NCBI GenBank assembly: GCA_964547875.1
Contig: CAZJPE010000005.1
Coordinates: 30,064-94,063 of the forward strand
DNA: 64,000 nucleotides
Direction: 5' to 3'
From: JAUSIK01 sp964547875
Lineage (GTDB): Archaea; Nanobdellota; Nanobdellia; Pacearchaeales; GW2011-AR1
Made by a program: the position numbers and the translations under genes. Positions 6,642 through 15,691 of this stretch are shown in pieces; position 1 is the stretch's first letter, and each line of letters opens with the position of its first letter. The notes under the pieces are model-generated. The model did not search any database. It had not been told where the DNA came from and saw only the letters and a list, made by a program, of their open reading frames with translations.

Positions 6642-6839
6642 TTATTTTTCAATTATTTTCTTTAATATCTTTCGTCTTCTTTGCCTGTCTTTCTCCATAG
6701 AGGCAATTTCTTTCTCATAATAATCTACTAATTCTCTTTTACCTTCTTCAAATGTGATTTCTTTTTTGCCCCCATGAAGTTCTATCTGTTTTTCTATAGA
6801 GATAATGCTTTTCTCAGGTCTTTTTCTTCTTTTTGCCAT
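6642..6839 (-). CDS. Small basic coiled-coil partner of the AbrB-nucleotidyltransferase (module 1)
   Basis: A 65-residue, highly charged helical protein from the ATG at 6839 (MAKRRKRPEKS). It overlaps the end of the upstream nucleotidyltransferase gene by 26 nt. The paralogue at 25767-25952 has the same basic N terminus, the same EI-x-x-EE middle and the same DYYEKEI motif, and overlaps its own nucleotidyltransferase gene by exactly 26 nt. The fixed pairing suggests the two proteins work together. No known domain is recognised. Confidence 0.75.
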   Translation of the reverse strand: MAKRRKRPEKSIISIEKQIELHGGKKEITFEEGKRELVDYYEKEIASMEKDRQRRRKILKKIIEK

Positions 6840-7608
6840 ATTCCTCAATCTCCCTTTCTAATAAACCGACTAATTTTTCAGCTAATGAAATATCAATCTT
6901 CTCTTTTATTTTTTTATTATCCCTAATTAAACTATAAATTCTATATAGCTTTTCATATTCTGCTTTAGTTATTCCTAGCATCGTAATTAACCATCTCTCA
7001 AATTCTCTATTTGAATATTTCTTTTCATTCAATATAGACCTAATGATATAAAGCCCTCTTAATCTCAATAAGGATGAATAAATAACTGCTTTTGATTTTA
7101 ACATTGAGCTATCTAATTTATCCATTTCAATCAGTTCCTTATTTATCCCAATCATTTTTTTAGAATCTTTGAAATATAATTTAAAAGAATTTATATTTAG
7201 TTTAATAAAATTTTTCAATTCCTCCAAAAGCCCCTTATTTAGAATAACTTTAGCGTCTATCAACTTAGAATAAATTATTTCTGGGCGCTCTTTCAGAACA
7301 GAAACAATGGCATTTAATGTAGTAATAATCACCTCATATTTTCCCATTTTTATCTTTTTATTAATATTATTAGTTATAACTAGTATATCTATGTCACTTT
7401 CTTTAGTTTTTTCTCCCCGCGCATAGCTTCCAACAAGATAAACTCCAATAATATCTTCAAAATATGGCTCAAGAATTTCTAAAACATCTTTTTTTATGTC
7501 TAATGGTTTTTTAACTAACTCAACTTTCGCTTTTCCATTCAGCCATTCCCTAGGAAGAATGACCCCTGCAGAATTTCCTATTCTAACAATTTGTTTTATT
7601 AATTTCAT
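6814..7608 (-). CDS. AbrB-like domain fused to a minimal nucleotidyltransferase (module 1)
   Basis: A 264-residue protein. Residues 1-35 (IKQIVRIGNSAGVILPREWL) form an AbrB/MazE-type DNA-binding motif. Around 55-75 lies the pol-beta-type nucleotidyltransferase motif GVYLVGSYARGEKTKESDID (GS-x-R-G with SDID). A helical C-terminal region of about 130 residues follows and ends in a lysine tail. It is translated together with the small coiled-coil gene. Two GTTATAAC palindromes lie between the TATA box and the ATG. It is probably a toxin-antitoxin-like unit in which the AbrB part represses the operon, but this is inferred. Confidence 0.78.
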   Translation of the reverse strand: MKLIKQIVRIGNSAGVILPREWLNGKAKVELVKKPLDIKKDVLEILEPYFEDIIGVYLVGSYARGEKTKESDIDILVITNNINKKIKMGKYEVIITTLNAIVSVLKERPEIIYSKLIDAKVILNKGLLEELKNFIKLNINSFKLYFKDSKKMIGINKELIEMDKLDSSMLKSKAVIYSSLLRLRGLYIIRSILNEKKYSNREFERWLITMLGITKAEYEKLYRIYSLIRDNKKIKEKIDISLAEKLVGLLEREIEEYGKKKKKT

Positions 7609-7627
7609 GTTATAACAAAGTTATAAC
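7609..7627 (-). promoter_or_regulatory. Twin GTTATAAC operator abutting the start codon (module 1)
   Basis: Two perfect 8-bp palindromes, GTTATAAC at 7609-7616 and 7620-7627, 11 bp apart centre to centre, one helical turn. The first touches the ATG. A TATA-like ATTTAAATATT lies at 7631-7641, so the sites sit between TATA box and start and would block a leaderless transcript. The other module has the same arrangement with GTTTAAAC. Confidence 0.65.
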
Positions 7628-7664
7628 ACTATTTAAATATTACTCTATAAATTTCTTAAGAGTC

Positions 7665-7991
7665 TCACAAAAATCTCTTTAATTTTTTCCTCAATAAAAC
7701 TATAAGCCGAGGATCATTCATTATATAAATATCCTTAATATTTAATATAATAATTTTTTTACCTTTAGCCTCGGAAAAGTTCTCCAAAATAAAATCCTTA
7801 TGTGATTTTTCCATGCAAAAGATAATATCTGTCCACATAATAGAATGTTTATCAATTACTATAACTGATAGAGGATTTATCTCGCATGATTTTGCCTCGT
7901 ACTTTCTATTATCTCTAAACAAACCTTCTGCAGTCGGGCTTCTATTCAAATTTGCGTTGCATACAAAAAGCAGATGTTTTTTTCTTATCAT
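7665..7991 (-). CDS. Low-molecular-weight protein tyrosine phosphatase-like protein
   Basis: A 108-residue protein opening with LLFVCNANLNRSPTAEGLF. The CNANLNRS loop matches the C-x5-R-S phosphate-binding loop of low-molecular-weight tyrosine phosphatases and arsenate reductases. The later TDIIFCMEKSHKDFIL and a final NDPRLIVLL supply the D-P motif. It is shorter than the classical enzymes (about 150 residues), as in a family of short prokaryotic members. Dephosphorylation of a protein or small molecule is expected; the substrate is unknown. It is 3 nt after the ATPase gene upstream and probably cotranscribed. Confidence 0.78.
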   Translation of the reverse strand: MIRKKHLLFVCNANLNRSPTAEGLFRDNRKYEAKSCEINPLSVIVIDKHSIMWTDIIFCMEKSHKDFILENFSEAKGKKIIILNIKDIYIMNDPRLIVLLRKKLKRFL

Positions 7992-7993
7992 AG

Positions 7994-8818
7994 CTATCTA
8001 TCACTAAATGATTTGCTTATCTTTATATTCCAGAAACTCGGCAATGGATTATCTACAAATCCTTTAAAATTATCAGAATAAATATAAGTCAATCCTTTGT
8101 AATTTTTATATCTCTCAAATCCATTTTCAATTTTATCATAAATATCTCTAATTATCTTTCTTTCAAAATTCTTCTGCAACAATGAGGGTTTTTTCAAAAC
8201 AAGATAATCTGCCTGCCTTAATGCGTTCACGTCGATATTAGAAGAATTCTGCGATATGAATAAAACACTTATGCTTTTATGTCTTGCTATTAAAATCAGC
8301 TCGCTTAATAATTTATTCGCACTGCTCATTGCCTTTCTCGAGCTGAACAATATTCCTCCCTCGTCAACTAAAATAAATGAATTATTTTTCGCCTGCGAAG
8401 CATCCTCAATAACTTCTATCCAGGAAGGCATTTCTTCTTTCTTAAAACCCAAGGCAAAAATCTTCTTCTTCTTTTCAGAATATAAATTCTCAATAAAAGA
8501 CAATCCAAAAGCAGTTTTTCCAGAGCCTCTTGCTCCCACAATAATTCCTATTTTACTATCAGCGCCAATAACAGAGTTTTCAAAGGAATTAAATTTTCCC
8601 CTCTCTGATTTTACAACTTTAATTTCCTGATAATCTGCAGTCATTGAAGCTCTCTTTTTTTCAATTTCTTTTTTTCTGAAAATTCTGCTTATCTCCTTAA
8701 CTATGTCATAGCATCCCACTATAAAATAGTATGGTATCTTTATAATAAACCATAAGAACTTGATTAAGCTGACAAATAAGACTTTTAATAAATTAATTTT
8801 CTTTCTCTTTTTTGCCAT
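7994..8818 (-). CDS. Membrane-anchored P-loop ATPase (Zot/FtsK-HerA-like)
   Basis: A 274-residue protein with a basic N terminus and a hydrophobic segment (about 10-36, LLKVLFVSLIKFLWFIIKIPYYF), then a P-loop GARGSGKT (about 95-102) and a Walker B strand SFILVDEGG (about 147-154). The helix LLSELILIARHKSISVLFISQN ends in a polar sensor residue. The plan, one membrane anchor and a compact ATPase, is that of zonula occludens toxin-like or viral packaging-like ATPases in archaeal accessory regions. Its job is unknown. The next gene downstream is the small phosphatase. Confidence 0.65.
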   Translation of the reverse strand: MAKKRKKINLLKVLFVSLIKFLWFIIKIPYYFIVGCYDIVKEISRIFRKKEIEKKRASMTADYQEIKVVKSERGKFNSFENSVIGADSKIGIIVGARGSGKTAFGLSFIENLYSEKKKKIFALGFKKEEMPSWIEVIEDASQAKNNSFILVDEGGILFSSRKAMSSANKLLSELILIARHKSISVLFISQNSSNIDVNALRQADYLVLKKPSLLQKNFERKIIRDIYDKIENGFERYKNYKGLTYIYSDNFKGFVDNPLPSFWNIKISKSFSDR

Positions 8819-8878
8819 TATAACTCCTTTAACAAATTATAAAAAAGAAGTTTATAAATATCCTGTTTCTTTAAACTT

Positions 8879-11662
8879 TCATCTATTTCTTCTTGCTAAT
8901 GTATAATATCCAACAACTCCTAATATAATAATTACTCCAATTATCAACCATAATATGCCCTTAGATATAGGTTTGGCTTCTGAAGGAGTTTCAGTAGGGG
9001 GAGGAATTTGCGCTTGCGCAGCCTCTTCAACAACCCTCTCAATTTTTTCAGCAATTGCAAAGAAGCTAAATGACATCAATTCTACTTCAAAATACTCGTT
9101 TTCAGAATCAGAATTTATATATTTTGTTTCTAATTCATTCCATTGATTAGAATTTACATCATACCTAAACAATACTACTTTATCTTTTGTTAGCCCATTA
9201 CTAATTAGCCAAGATTTTTCAACCTGCAATGTTATCACGCCTTTCTTTATATTATTTTCCAAATTTCGTGACTGTATTTCTAAATATTTATAGACCTTCC
9301 CAGATTTCTCAACACTTACATTTACGGGCTTTCCATCATATTTTATAACAGTTACCTTTACATTTTGTGCAGGATTATTAACTTCAATTGATATTTCTTT
9401 TAATCCGATCTCCTTATCATTTATCTTCATTATTGTTACATTTCCAGGCGTTATTTTTGTCCAACTATTTGTTTTTGTAGTTTTGTTAGTTGCTGTTACA
9501 GCACCACTGCCCCCGCCCCCACTAGAGGTACTAGTAGAGGTTCCAGGAGAAGACGAAGCAGGAATGGCTGCCCCGGTTATACTCGGTCCAGTTCCAGAAA
9601 AATGTGGCAATCTTACCCATATTTGATTTGAGGTCGTGTTGATATAACAAGGGTTTGTAATATTAAATAATGTGGAGTTAGTAGTGCAAGTTATGTTATT
9701 TAAAAGATACTGCCAATCATTTTTCTTATTAGAATAATGAGAGAAGTTTCCTGCAAAAGCAGTAGAATTCGTACCATTAACAGTAGCATTCCATATAACA
9801 TTCCAATTATCGTCATAAAAAACAGGAATACTTATGTTGACAGGTTGTGTATCATTTAATCCCGTGCTTGCAGATTCGGAATAAGGAACAGAAACTAAAA
9901 CATAATCATATACTGTAGGTCCGCTAGATCCGAATCTTAAGGCAGCACTGAAATCATTTCCTGATGTTCCATTCTTTGTTTTGTCATCAAATAAAGCATC
10001 CGGCGGACCAGACGCCATCATATCAACATTTACATAGTGTACTAAAATGCCCGCTGTTCCCATTCTAAAGCTTAGTTTTCCTCCCCCAATTATTGCAGAC
10101 ATAGGATTAAAGTCCTGCATATTTGTAGAACTCCCTATTACACAAGCGCCAGGAGGATCCGGAACATCGCATGTCAAATTTGAAATATAAAGCCCCATTG
10201 TTATAGACGACGAACTTAATGCGCTATCAATGGCTTGTGGATTAAATGAATTTATTGTGATGTTACTCACATTTCCATTTGCATTATTGTCAGTTATAAG
10301 CTGGGCAATAGTAGGAGCAATTCTTTTAGGAGCATAATTTCCTCCTCCTACAAAGATATTCATTTCTTTAATTCCTGTGATATTTAATAAAGGAATTGAG
10401 AAATTTCCACTACTTGATTGTCCAACATCTTCAACCCATGTAAATTCAATTGCCCCATAATTGGAATAATCAACAGTTGTTTCAATATGCACAGAAGATT
10501 GGCTCAAACTGCTGTTTGTTGCGTTAACTAATTGGAATACTTGTTTAGCTACGCCCCTATTTTTCTTTTGGGCAAAATTATTTGCATTGTCCAAACTAAA
10601 GTTCGAACTGGCTCCTATTAGACCGTACATTGAGAAGTTAATTCTTACCCCCGCAGCACCATAAGATAAACTTATATTAGCAACCCCGCCATAATACCGG
10701 CTTCCATTGCGCGCAGTGGCAAATAACAAATAATTCGCGGTTTCAGCAGAGGCGGGCAAGGTTATATTATAGAATCCGCTAGTAAGGTTAAAAAGATCAG
10801 TAAGTCCAGTCCCAATAAACGTGCTTAAATTAAATGGCATGGCTCCAAACGTAGCATGGACCATATTACCCGGCTCAAGCATAAACGGTACGACTGTAAA
10901 CTCGTCCCAGCCACCAGTGCTCGTAACATTGCTGGCATTGATAAAACCTGTAATTTGAGGCAAACTAAGGGTTATATTAAATTGCTTATAAAGCGTTCGC
11001 GTAGTAGCATTATATCGGGATATATTCCCAGAAGTTGTAACTATATTGTAACTGTTAGTAGATGTAAAATTATTCCAATTAAAGAAAGCAGGCAAACTTT
11101 GATTAGGAAAGACAGTAATAGAATAATTCCTATCCCTAGGAACAACTATATTCGCCTCAAGAACCCCGTCACCAAAATTACTCGCAATTAGATAGCCGAG
11201 TGCAGAATCTTTAATTTGATAATTAAACGGAATTCTCCCTCCCGACGAATTAATTGCAGTAATATTAATTGTTCCGGCTTCTCTTAAATAAAATAAATTA
11301 TTGCGTAACTGAGTAAAAACGAACACAGGGAAAGCAGGCAAACTTTGTCCAACATAATCGACATATGAACCGTTTTTATGGGTTATAAGGGGCTCATATA
11401 ACCAATTTACGCTTTCAGGAATAGTTATATTAAACCAACCGCTCGCATTTGTAGTTGTAGAATTATATCCTGCAGACACAAAACCATTTACACCACCCGA
11501 AAAAATATTTCTCATGGTTATATTAATTATAGAATTATTCAATGCGTTTCCATTAATATCATAAACAGTCCCGTTAAACTCAAAAGCGCTAACTAGTCCA
11601 ATAGTTGCAAACATATATATTGATATCACAAAAATCAAAAAGCTCAAATATCCGGTTTTCAT
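8879..11662 (-). CDS. Large surface protein with PGF-pre-PGF domain
   Basis: A 927-residue exported protein with an N-terminal signal (YLSFLIFVISIYMFATIGLVSAF). Residues about 30-100 look like a carboxypeptidase-regulatory-like beta sandwich (FNGTVYDINGNALNNSIINI). Many N-x-T/S sites lie throughout, so it is probably glycosylated. A low-complexity Ser/Gly/Thr stretch precedes a PGF-pre-PGF-type domain (VTVIKYDGKPVNVS ... EVELMSFSFFAIAEK), then a linker and a C-terminal membrane helix (GILWLIIGVIIILGVVGYY). It is likely a major cell-envelope protein. A GTG one codon upstream is another possible start. Confidence 0.8.
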   Translation of the reverse strand: MKTGYLSFLIFVISIYMFATIGLVSAFEFNGTVYDINGNALNNSIINITMRNIFSGGVNGFVSAGYNSTTTNASGWFNITIPESVNWLYEPLITHKNGSYVDYVGQSLPAFPVFVFTQLRNNLFYLREAGTINITAINSSGGRIPFNYQIKDSALGYLIASNFGDGVLEANIVVPRDRNYSITVFPNQSLPAFFNWNNFTSTNSYNIVTTSGNISRYNATTRTLYKQFNITLSLPQITGFINASNVTSTGGWDEFTVVPFMLEPGNMVHATFGAMPFNLSTFIGTGLTDLFNLTSGFYNITLPASAETANYLLFATARNGSRYYGGVANISLSYGAAGVRINFSMYGLIGASSNFSLDNANNFAQKKNRGVAKQVFQLVNATNSSLSQSSVHIETTVDYSNYGAIEFTWVEDVGQSSSGNFSIPLLNITGIKEMNIFVGGGNYAPKRIAPTIAQLITDNNANGNVSNITINSFNPQAIDSALSSSSITMGLYISNLTCDVPDPPGACVIGSSTNMQDFNPMSAIIGGGKLSFRMGTAGILVHYVNVDMMASGPPDALFDDKTKNGTSGNDFSAALRFGSSGPTVYDYVLVSVPYSESASTGLNDTQPVNISIPVFYDDNWNVIWNATVNGTNSTAFAGNFSHYSNKKNDWQYLLNNITCTTNSTLFNITNPCYINTTSNQIWVRLPHFSGTGPSITGAAIPASSSPGTSTSTSSGGGGSGAVTATNKTTKTNSWTKITPGNVTIMKINDKEIGLKEISIEVNNPAQNVKVTVIKYDGKPVNVSVEKSGKVYKYLEIQSRNLENNIKKGVITLQVEKSWLISNGLTKDKVVLFRYDVNSNQWNELETKYINSDSENEYFEVELMSFSFFAIAEKIERVVEEAAQAQIPPPTETPSEAKPISKGILWLIIGVIIILGVVGYYTLARRNR

Positions 11663-11696
11663 CACATCTCTTTATAATTCCATTAGAAAACAGAAC

Positions 11697-11705
11697 TTTA
11701 TAAAT
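11697..11705 (+). promoter_or_regulatory. TATA box of the tRNA-Thr gene
   Basis: TTTATAAAT centred about 27 nt before the first base of the tRNA gene, the usual archaeal TATA spacing. Confidence 0.6.
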
Positions 11706-11727
11706 CTTTTTTTATTTAGAATCCTAA

Positions 11728-11798
11728 GCCTCTATAGCTCAGTGGTAGAGCGCGAGTTTCGTAAACTTGAGGTCGGGGGTTCGAATCCCCCTAGAGGC
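11728..11798 (+). tRNA. tRNA-Thr (anticodon CGU)
   Basis: A complete 71-nt cloverleaf: acceptor stem GCCTCTA/TAGAGGC, D arm GCTC-loop-GAGC, anticodon stem CGAGT/ACTTG with loop TTCGTAA giving anticodon CGU, variable loop of five, and T arm GGGGG-TTCGAAT-CCCCC. No intron and no encoded CCA, consistent with the CCA-adding enzyme gene at 30320-31600. A TTTATAA stretch follows. Confidence 0.97.
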
Positions 11799-11909
11799 TT
11801 TATAACAAAAAACCAAAAAAAGAAGAATCAACTATAGAAAATAAAAAGCTTTAAAAATATCCCCTATCTATTTATTTGGAATTAAATTTAAATAAAAAAC
11901 ATTGAGAAG

Positions 11910-12527
11910 ATGAGTAATTACATAGACCGCCTTTTAGAAAAAAGCGAGCATAAGAAATGGGAAGGAAAAATAAATAGGAAAGTAATGGTTACTACTTTTA
12001 TTATAGGCTTAATAATTGTCATTGGCCTTTCAGCCTTTTTCTTTACACAGGATACAATAGACTATACTTCTAATGGACAGCCAAAACAAACAAGCGGATT
12101 TTTAATAGGTTCTATTATTAGCAGCGTTGGGTTCTTAATACTACTCTTAAACTTTTTTTCCAATTACGTAGTGGAATATGCTATAACAAACAAGAGAGTT
12201 ATAATAAAATCCGGTTTGATAGGAACAGACTATAAATCTATATATTTCGAGCAAATTACGCAAGTTATCATTGATGTAGGATTAATAGGAAAAATATTCG
12301 GCACGGGAAACATAAAAATTGATACTGGAAAAACAGAAACCTACTCAAGTGGAGGAGGAAGAGCAGGCAATGCACATATTAAAACTAGAACAATGCACGA
12401 TATTTTAAAAGATATAGACAATCCTTACGATATCTATAAAATATTACAGCCCACAATAACAAGCAGAAGAGAAAGCCTTTATTCAGGAAGAGCAGACAGA
12501 GAGGCCAATCCTCAATATTATAAATAA
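11910..12527 (+). CDS. PH-domain (bPH2/DUF304-like) membrane protein
   Basis: A 205-residue protein with two membrane helices (about 25-47 and 68-92), then a bacterial-type PH domain: YAITNKRVIIKSGLIG, YKSIYFEQITQVIIDVGLIGKIFGTGNIKI. This strongly matches the bPH2 family pattern of YxITNxRV...G-x-x. Members sit at the membrane and their ligand is usually unknown. The C-terminal 60 residues are polar and specific to this protein. Confidence 0.82.
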   Translation: MSNYIDRLLEKSEHKKWEGKINRKVMVTTFIIGLIIVIGLSAFFFTQDTIDYTSNGQPKQTSGFLIGSIISSVGFLILLLNFFSNYVVEYAITNKRVIIKSGLIGTDYKSIYFEQITQVIIDVGLIGKIFGTGNIKIDTGKTETYSSGGGRAGNAHIKTRTMHDILKDIDNPYDIYKILQPTITSRRESLYSGRADREANPQYYK

Positions 12528-12584
12528 GTCTAGGAGGCTTTATCAAAACATTTTTAAAATCATAAATTGTTTTTAAATAATAAA

Positions 12585-12794
12585 ATGACAAGCAATCGGG
12601 ACTTAAGAAAATTTCAGGACTCAGAATCAGTTCAAGCAGCTTTTTCAGCGCTTGTATCTGGCAAAAGATCAGGATACAAGGCAATCATAGAAAGGAGAAA
12701 AGACCTCCCAAAATGCAAAAGCTGCCAGAAAATGCTCGAGGGAAATGAAAAATTCTGCCCAGAATGTGGAGCAAAAACTAATTTCAACGCATAG
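12585..12794 (+). CDS. Small protein with C-terminal zinc ribbon
   Basis: A 69-residue protein starting at the ATG at 12585; a frame extending to 12567 is less likely because a TATA-like TTTTTAAATA overlaps it. The end KCKSCQKMLEGNEKFCPECGAK forms a double C-x2-C zinc ribbon. The N-terminal half is helical. Such proteins often bind nucleic acid or the ribosome, but no specific role can be given. Confidence 0.75.
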   Translation: MTSNRDLRKFQDSESVQAAFSALVSGKRSGYKAIIERRKDLPKCKSCQKMLEGNEKFCPECGAKTNFNA

Positions 12795-12824
12795 CTTTAT
12801 TAATTCTATTCAAGAATTATTATT

Positions 12825-14513
12825 ATGAAAGAAAAAATAATTAATTTATTGATAAAATTAACAAATTTAAAAGAAGCAGAAATCTCGCAGTTAATAGAAC
12901 CCCCCCCAGACGAGAAACTCGGAGATTATGCTTTTCCATGCTTCGTTCTTTCTAAAACTATAAGAAAAAGCCCTAAAGAAATCGCAAAAGAGTTAGCAAA
13001 AAAGATTAATCCATCTGAAGAAATAGAAAAAGTAGAAGCAATTGGTCCATATGTTAATTTCTTTCTCAATATAAAAAACCTGGCAGAAAGTACGCTGAAA
13101 AAAATACAAAAAGAAAAAGATAAATATGGCTCTTATAAGATGAATAAGAAAATAGTTATAGAATATATTGGCCCGAACACAAACAAACCGCTTCACGTAG
13201 GCCATGTCAGAAATATCGTCATAGGGCAGTCAATTGCCAATATCCTCAAGCATACAGGCAATAAAATAACAATGGTCAACATAAACAGTGATAGAGGCAT
13301 ACACATCTGCAAATCAATTGTAGCCTATGAAAAATTCGGGAAAAACGACTCGCCTGAAAAAGCAGGAAAAAAACCAGATCATTTCATAGGCGATTATTAC
13401 GTTAAATTTGCTCAGAAACTAAAAACTAATCCAGAACTAGAGAAAGAGGCGCATGAATGCCTTAGAAAATGGGAAGCAGGAGATAAAAAAACCCTCGCCT
13501 TATGGAAAAAAATGAATGTCTGGGCATTGCAGGGATTTAAGAAAACTTATAAGAAATTCGATATTCATATAGACAAGGAATATTTTGAATCTAAGATTTA
13601 TAAAGAAGGCAGGAAAATAATTTTAGACGCCCTTAAAAAAGGCATTCTCATAAAAAAGGATAATGCCATCATAGCAGATTTAAAAAAATTCAATTTAGAC
13701 GAGAAAGTTCTCTTAAGAGCAGACGGAACATCTCTATATATCACTCAAGATATCTACTTGGCATTATTAAGAAAAAAAGAATATAATTTTGATAAAATGC
13801 TCTATATTGTTGCAAATGAGCAGAACTATCACTTCAAGGTTCTTTTTGCATTGTTGGAATTATTTGGCTATAAATGGCATGATCAATTACATCACCTAAG
13901 TTACGGAATGGTTAATCTAGAATCAGGCAAAATGAAATCAAGAGAAGGAAATGTTATAGACGCAGACGATTTAGTGGAAGAAATAGAATCTCTTGCTCTG
14001 AAAGAAATAGAATCCCGCTATAAAAATCTGGAAAAGAAAGAAAAACTAAACAGGGCAAAAGCAATAGCAATGGCATCGATAAGATACTATTTCCTAAAAA
14101 TAGAAAAAATAAAAGATATAACATTCAAGCCAGAAGAAGCAATAAACTTTGAGGGCAACACAGGCCCATATCTTCTCTACACATATGCAAGAGCGAAAAG
14201 CATTCTAAGAAAGGCAAAATATTCTCAAAATCAAAAGTATAAAATAGGCAATGTTACAGAAAAAGAAAAACAATTATTAATACATCTTTCAAATTTTCCT
14301 GAAATTATTCTATCTGCCCATAATGCTCTCGCTACAAATCTTGTTGCAAATTACGCTTACAATATCTCGCAAATTTTCAATGAATTTTATCATGCTGAAA
14401 AAATCATTGGTTCTGTAAACGAACCATTCAAATTAGCTCTAGTTGATGCATTCTCTCAGGTATTAAAAAATGCTTTATCTTTATTGAATATTCAACCATT
14501 AGAAATAATGTGA
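12825..14513 (+). CDS. argS: Arginyl-tRNA synthetase
   Basis: A 562-residue class I synthetase. After the N-terminal Add1 domain (about 1-105), the catalytic core has IEYIGPNTNKPLHVGHVRN, with HVGH as the HIGH motif (about 124-127) and the following N-x-x-GQ. The KMSKS equivalent is weak (KMKSREGNVI, about 368-377), which is usual for ArgS. The C-terminal anticodon-binding DALR domain ends in YNISQIFNEFYH. It charges tRNA-Arg with arginine in the cytoplasm. Its length and motif order are normal. Confidence 0.95.
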   Translation: MKEKIINLLIKLTNLKEAEISQLIEPPPDEKLGDYAFPCFVLSKTIRKSPKEIAKELAKKINPSEEIEKVEAIGPYVNFFLNIKNLAESTLKKIQKEKDKYGSYKMNKKIVIEYIGPNTNKPLHVGHVRNIVIGQSIANILKHTGNKITMVNINSDRGIHICKSIVAYEKFGKNDSPEKAGKKPDHFIGDYYVKFAQKLKTNPELEKEAHECLRKWEAGDKKTLALWKKMNVWALQGFKKTYKKFDIHIDKEYFESKIYKEGRKIILDALKKGILIKKDNAIIADLKKFNLDEKVLLRADGTSLYITQDIYLALLRKKEYNFDKMLYIVANEQNYHFKVLFALLELFGYKWHDQLHHLSYGMVNLESGKMKSREGNVIDADDLVEEIESLALKEIESRYKNLEKKEKLNRAKAIAMASIRYYFLKIEKIKDITFKPEEAINFEGNTGPYLLYTYARAKSILRKAKYSQNQKYKIGNVTEKEKQLLIHLSNFPEIILSAHNALATNLVANYAYNISQIFNEFYHAEKIIGSVNEPFKLALVDAFSQVLKNALSLLNIQPLEIM

Positions 14514-14559
14514 AATAGAGAACAAAAAACCTTAAATATTCATCAAAACACACATTAAA

Positions 14560-14730
14560 ATGGATCCAGTAACTATATTACTTATGAATGGATTTTTTTT
14601 ATCATTTCTATTATTTATCTTGCTTATAGTTTTAGCCTCGAGAAACGGTCGCCCGAGGCGCAAATTAAAGGGCAAAAGCAGGATAAAAGAAGATATCAAG
14701 AAAATCAAAGACCAGATTAATGGCGAGTAA
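14560..14730 (+). CDS. Small single-helix membrane protein
   Basis: A 56-residue frame: MDPVTILLMNGFFLSFLLFI gives a membrane helix of about 20 residues, then a short polar turn and a strongly basic tail (RNGRPRRKLKGKSRIKEDIKK). A TATA-like CTTAAATATT lies about 22 nt before the ATG. No family is recognised. The basic tail on the cytoplasmic side could bind nucleic acid or lipid head groups. It is a clean open frame between argS and the next gene. Confidence 0.6.
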   Translation: MDPVTILLMNGFFLSFLLFILLIVLASRNGRPRRKLKGKSRIKEDIKKIKDQINGE

Positions 14731-14764
14731 TAATATTTAAAAGTAATCTATTACACATTTCTCC

Positions 14765-15601
14765 ATGGGCGAGGTAATTACTCTTGTAAAATTGAAAAAA
14801 AGAATTTCCCCATATGATTCTACTTTAGTAGGGGGCGTTTTTGATTTGTTTCATGTCGGTCATCTTCGTTATCTCAAACAATGTAGCGAGTTAAAAAGAC
14901 CATTAATCGTAGCAGTTCAGTCCGATAGAACTGTAAGAATTCGAAAAGGATTTAATAGGCCCATTATAAATCAAGCACGACGTGCAGAAATTGTCGCAGC
15001 TCTTGGTTTTGTTGATTTTGTGCTTATCTTAGATAAACCTTCTCATCATCATCATTATCTTAAAACCATCAAGCCAGAATATTATGTCTTTTCAAAGGAG
15101 ACTATGAAGCATAGAACCAATAGAGCCCGCCTAATAAAAGAAGAATTTCCTTATACGAAAATAGTTTTTCTTAATAAAGATGTAAGACAATCAAGTACGA
15201 GTTTTATTGCTAAGAAAATACTTGCTCAACGCGATTATGATAAAATAGAAGACCCTATCATTCGACGACTTTATTATCTCGCAGATCACAGCAAAGCTTC
15301 AATTGGTAAAATCTCTGCCCTTTTAAAATATCAAGAGAAAATTGTTGCAGAGTCAGATAATATCGAAAGTCTAGATATTCATGCAGAGGAGATTATTATG
15401 AAAAAGGCAAAAAGTATGAATGTCCCATTAAACAAAACAGAATTATACATATTAATTCCTCCTTGTATTTTATGTGCGCAAAAAATTTTGGAAAATAATA
15501 TAAAAAAAGTGTATTACTTACATGAATATGGGAATGATGATGGAATGCAATTTCTCCGCAAAAACAATATTAAAGTAGAAAAGATTAATAGTAAAAAATA
15601 A
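14765..15601 (+). CDS. Cytidylyl/adenylyltransferase-like domain fused to a deaminase-like domain
   Basis: A 278-residue two-domain protein. The first domain (about 15-165) is a nucleotidylyltransferase with GGVFDLFHVGHLRYL (HxGH motif) and RQSSTSFI as the ISST-type motif. The second (about 190-275) has HAEEIIMKKA and ILIPPCILCAQ, the H-A-E and PC-x-x-C zinc motifs of cytidine/dCMP deaminases. The first domain resembles archaeal RibL and glycerol-3-phosphate cytidylyltransferase-like enzymes. The combination suggests steps on a nucleotide or flavin precursor, but no pathway is apparent from neighbours. Confidence 0.78.
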   Translation: MGEVITLVKLKKRISPYDSTLVGGVFDLFHVGHLRYLKQCSELKRPLIVAVQSDRTVRIRKGFNRPIINQARRAEIVAALGFVDFVLILDKPSHHHHYLKTIKPEYYVFSKETMKHRTNRARLIKEEFPYTKIVFLNKDVRQSSTSFIAKKILAQRDYDKIEDPIIRRLYYLADHSKASIGKISALLKYQEKIVAESDNIESLDIHAEEIIMKKAKSMNVPLNKTELYILIPPCILCAQKILENNIKKVYYLHEYGNDDGMQFLRKNNIKVEKINSKK

Positions 15602-15661
15602 CTTGTTTTTCCAATAGAGTTGTCCTGAAAATTTAATATGAATTCTCATCAAACCAAATAG

Positions 15662-15670
15662 TTTATATAT
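15662..15670 (+). promoter_or_regulatory. TATA box of the SRP RNA gene
   Basis: TTTATATAT centred about 26 nt upstream of the predicted RNA start near 15692. This distance is normal for archaea and helps fix the 5' end. Confidence 0.55.
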
Positions 15671-15691
15671 CCATTACAGCTGCTCTAAAAT

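Noticed and set aside
8955..9146. Plus-strand frames inside the large surface protein genes (for example 8955-9146, 10856-11191, 34434-34763, 53732-54124)
   Set aside because: They are antisense shadows of long, well-supported minus-strand genes.
11791..12550. Similarity between the tRNA-Thr 3' end (CTAGAGGCTTTATAAC) and CTAGGAGGCTTTATC near 12531, as a possible attachment site pair
   Set aside because: The match is short and imperfect, and the enclosed region holds only a PH-domain gene with no integrase.
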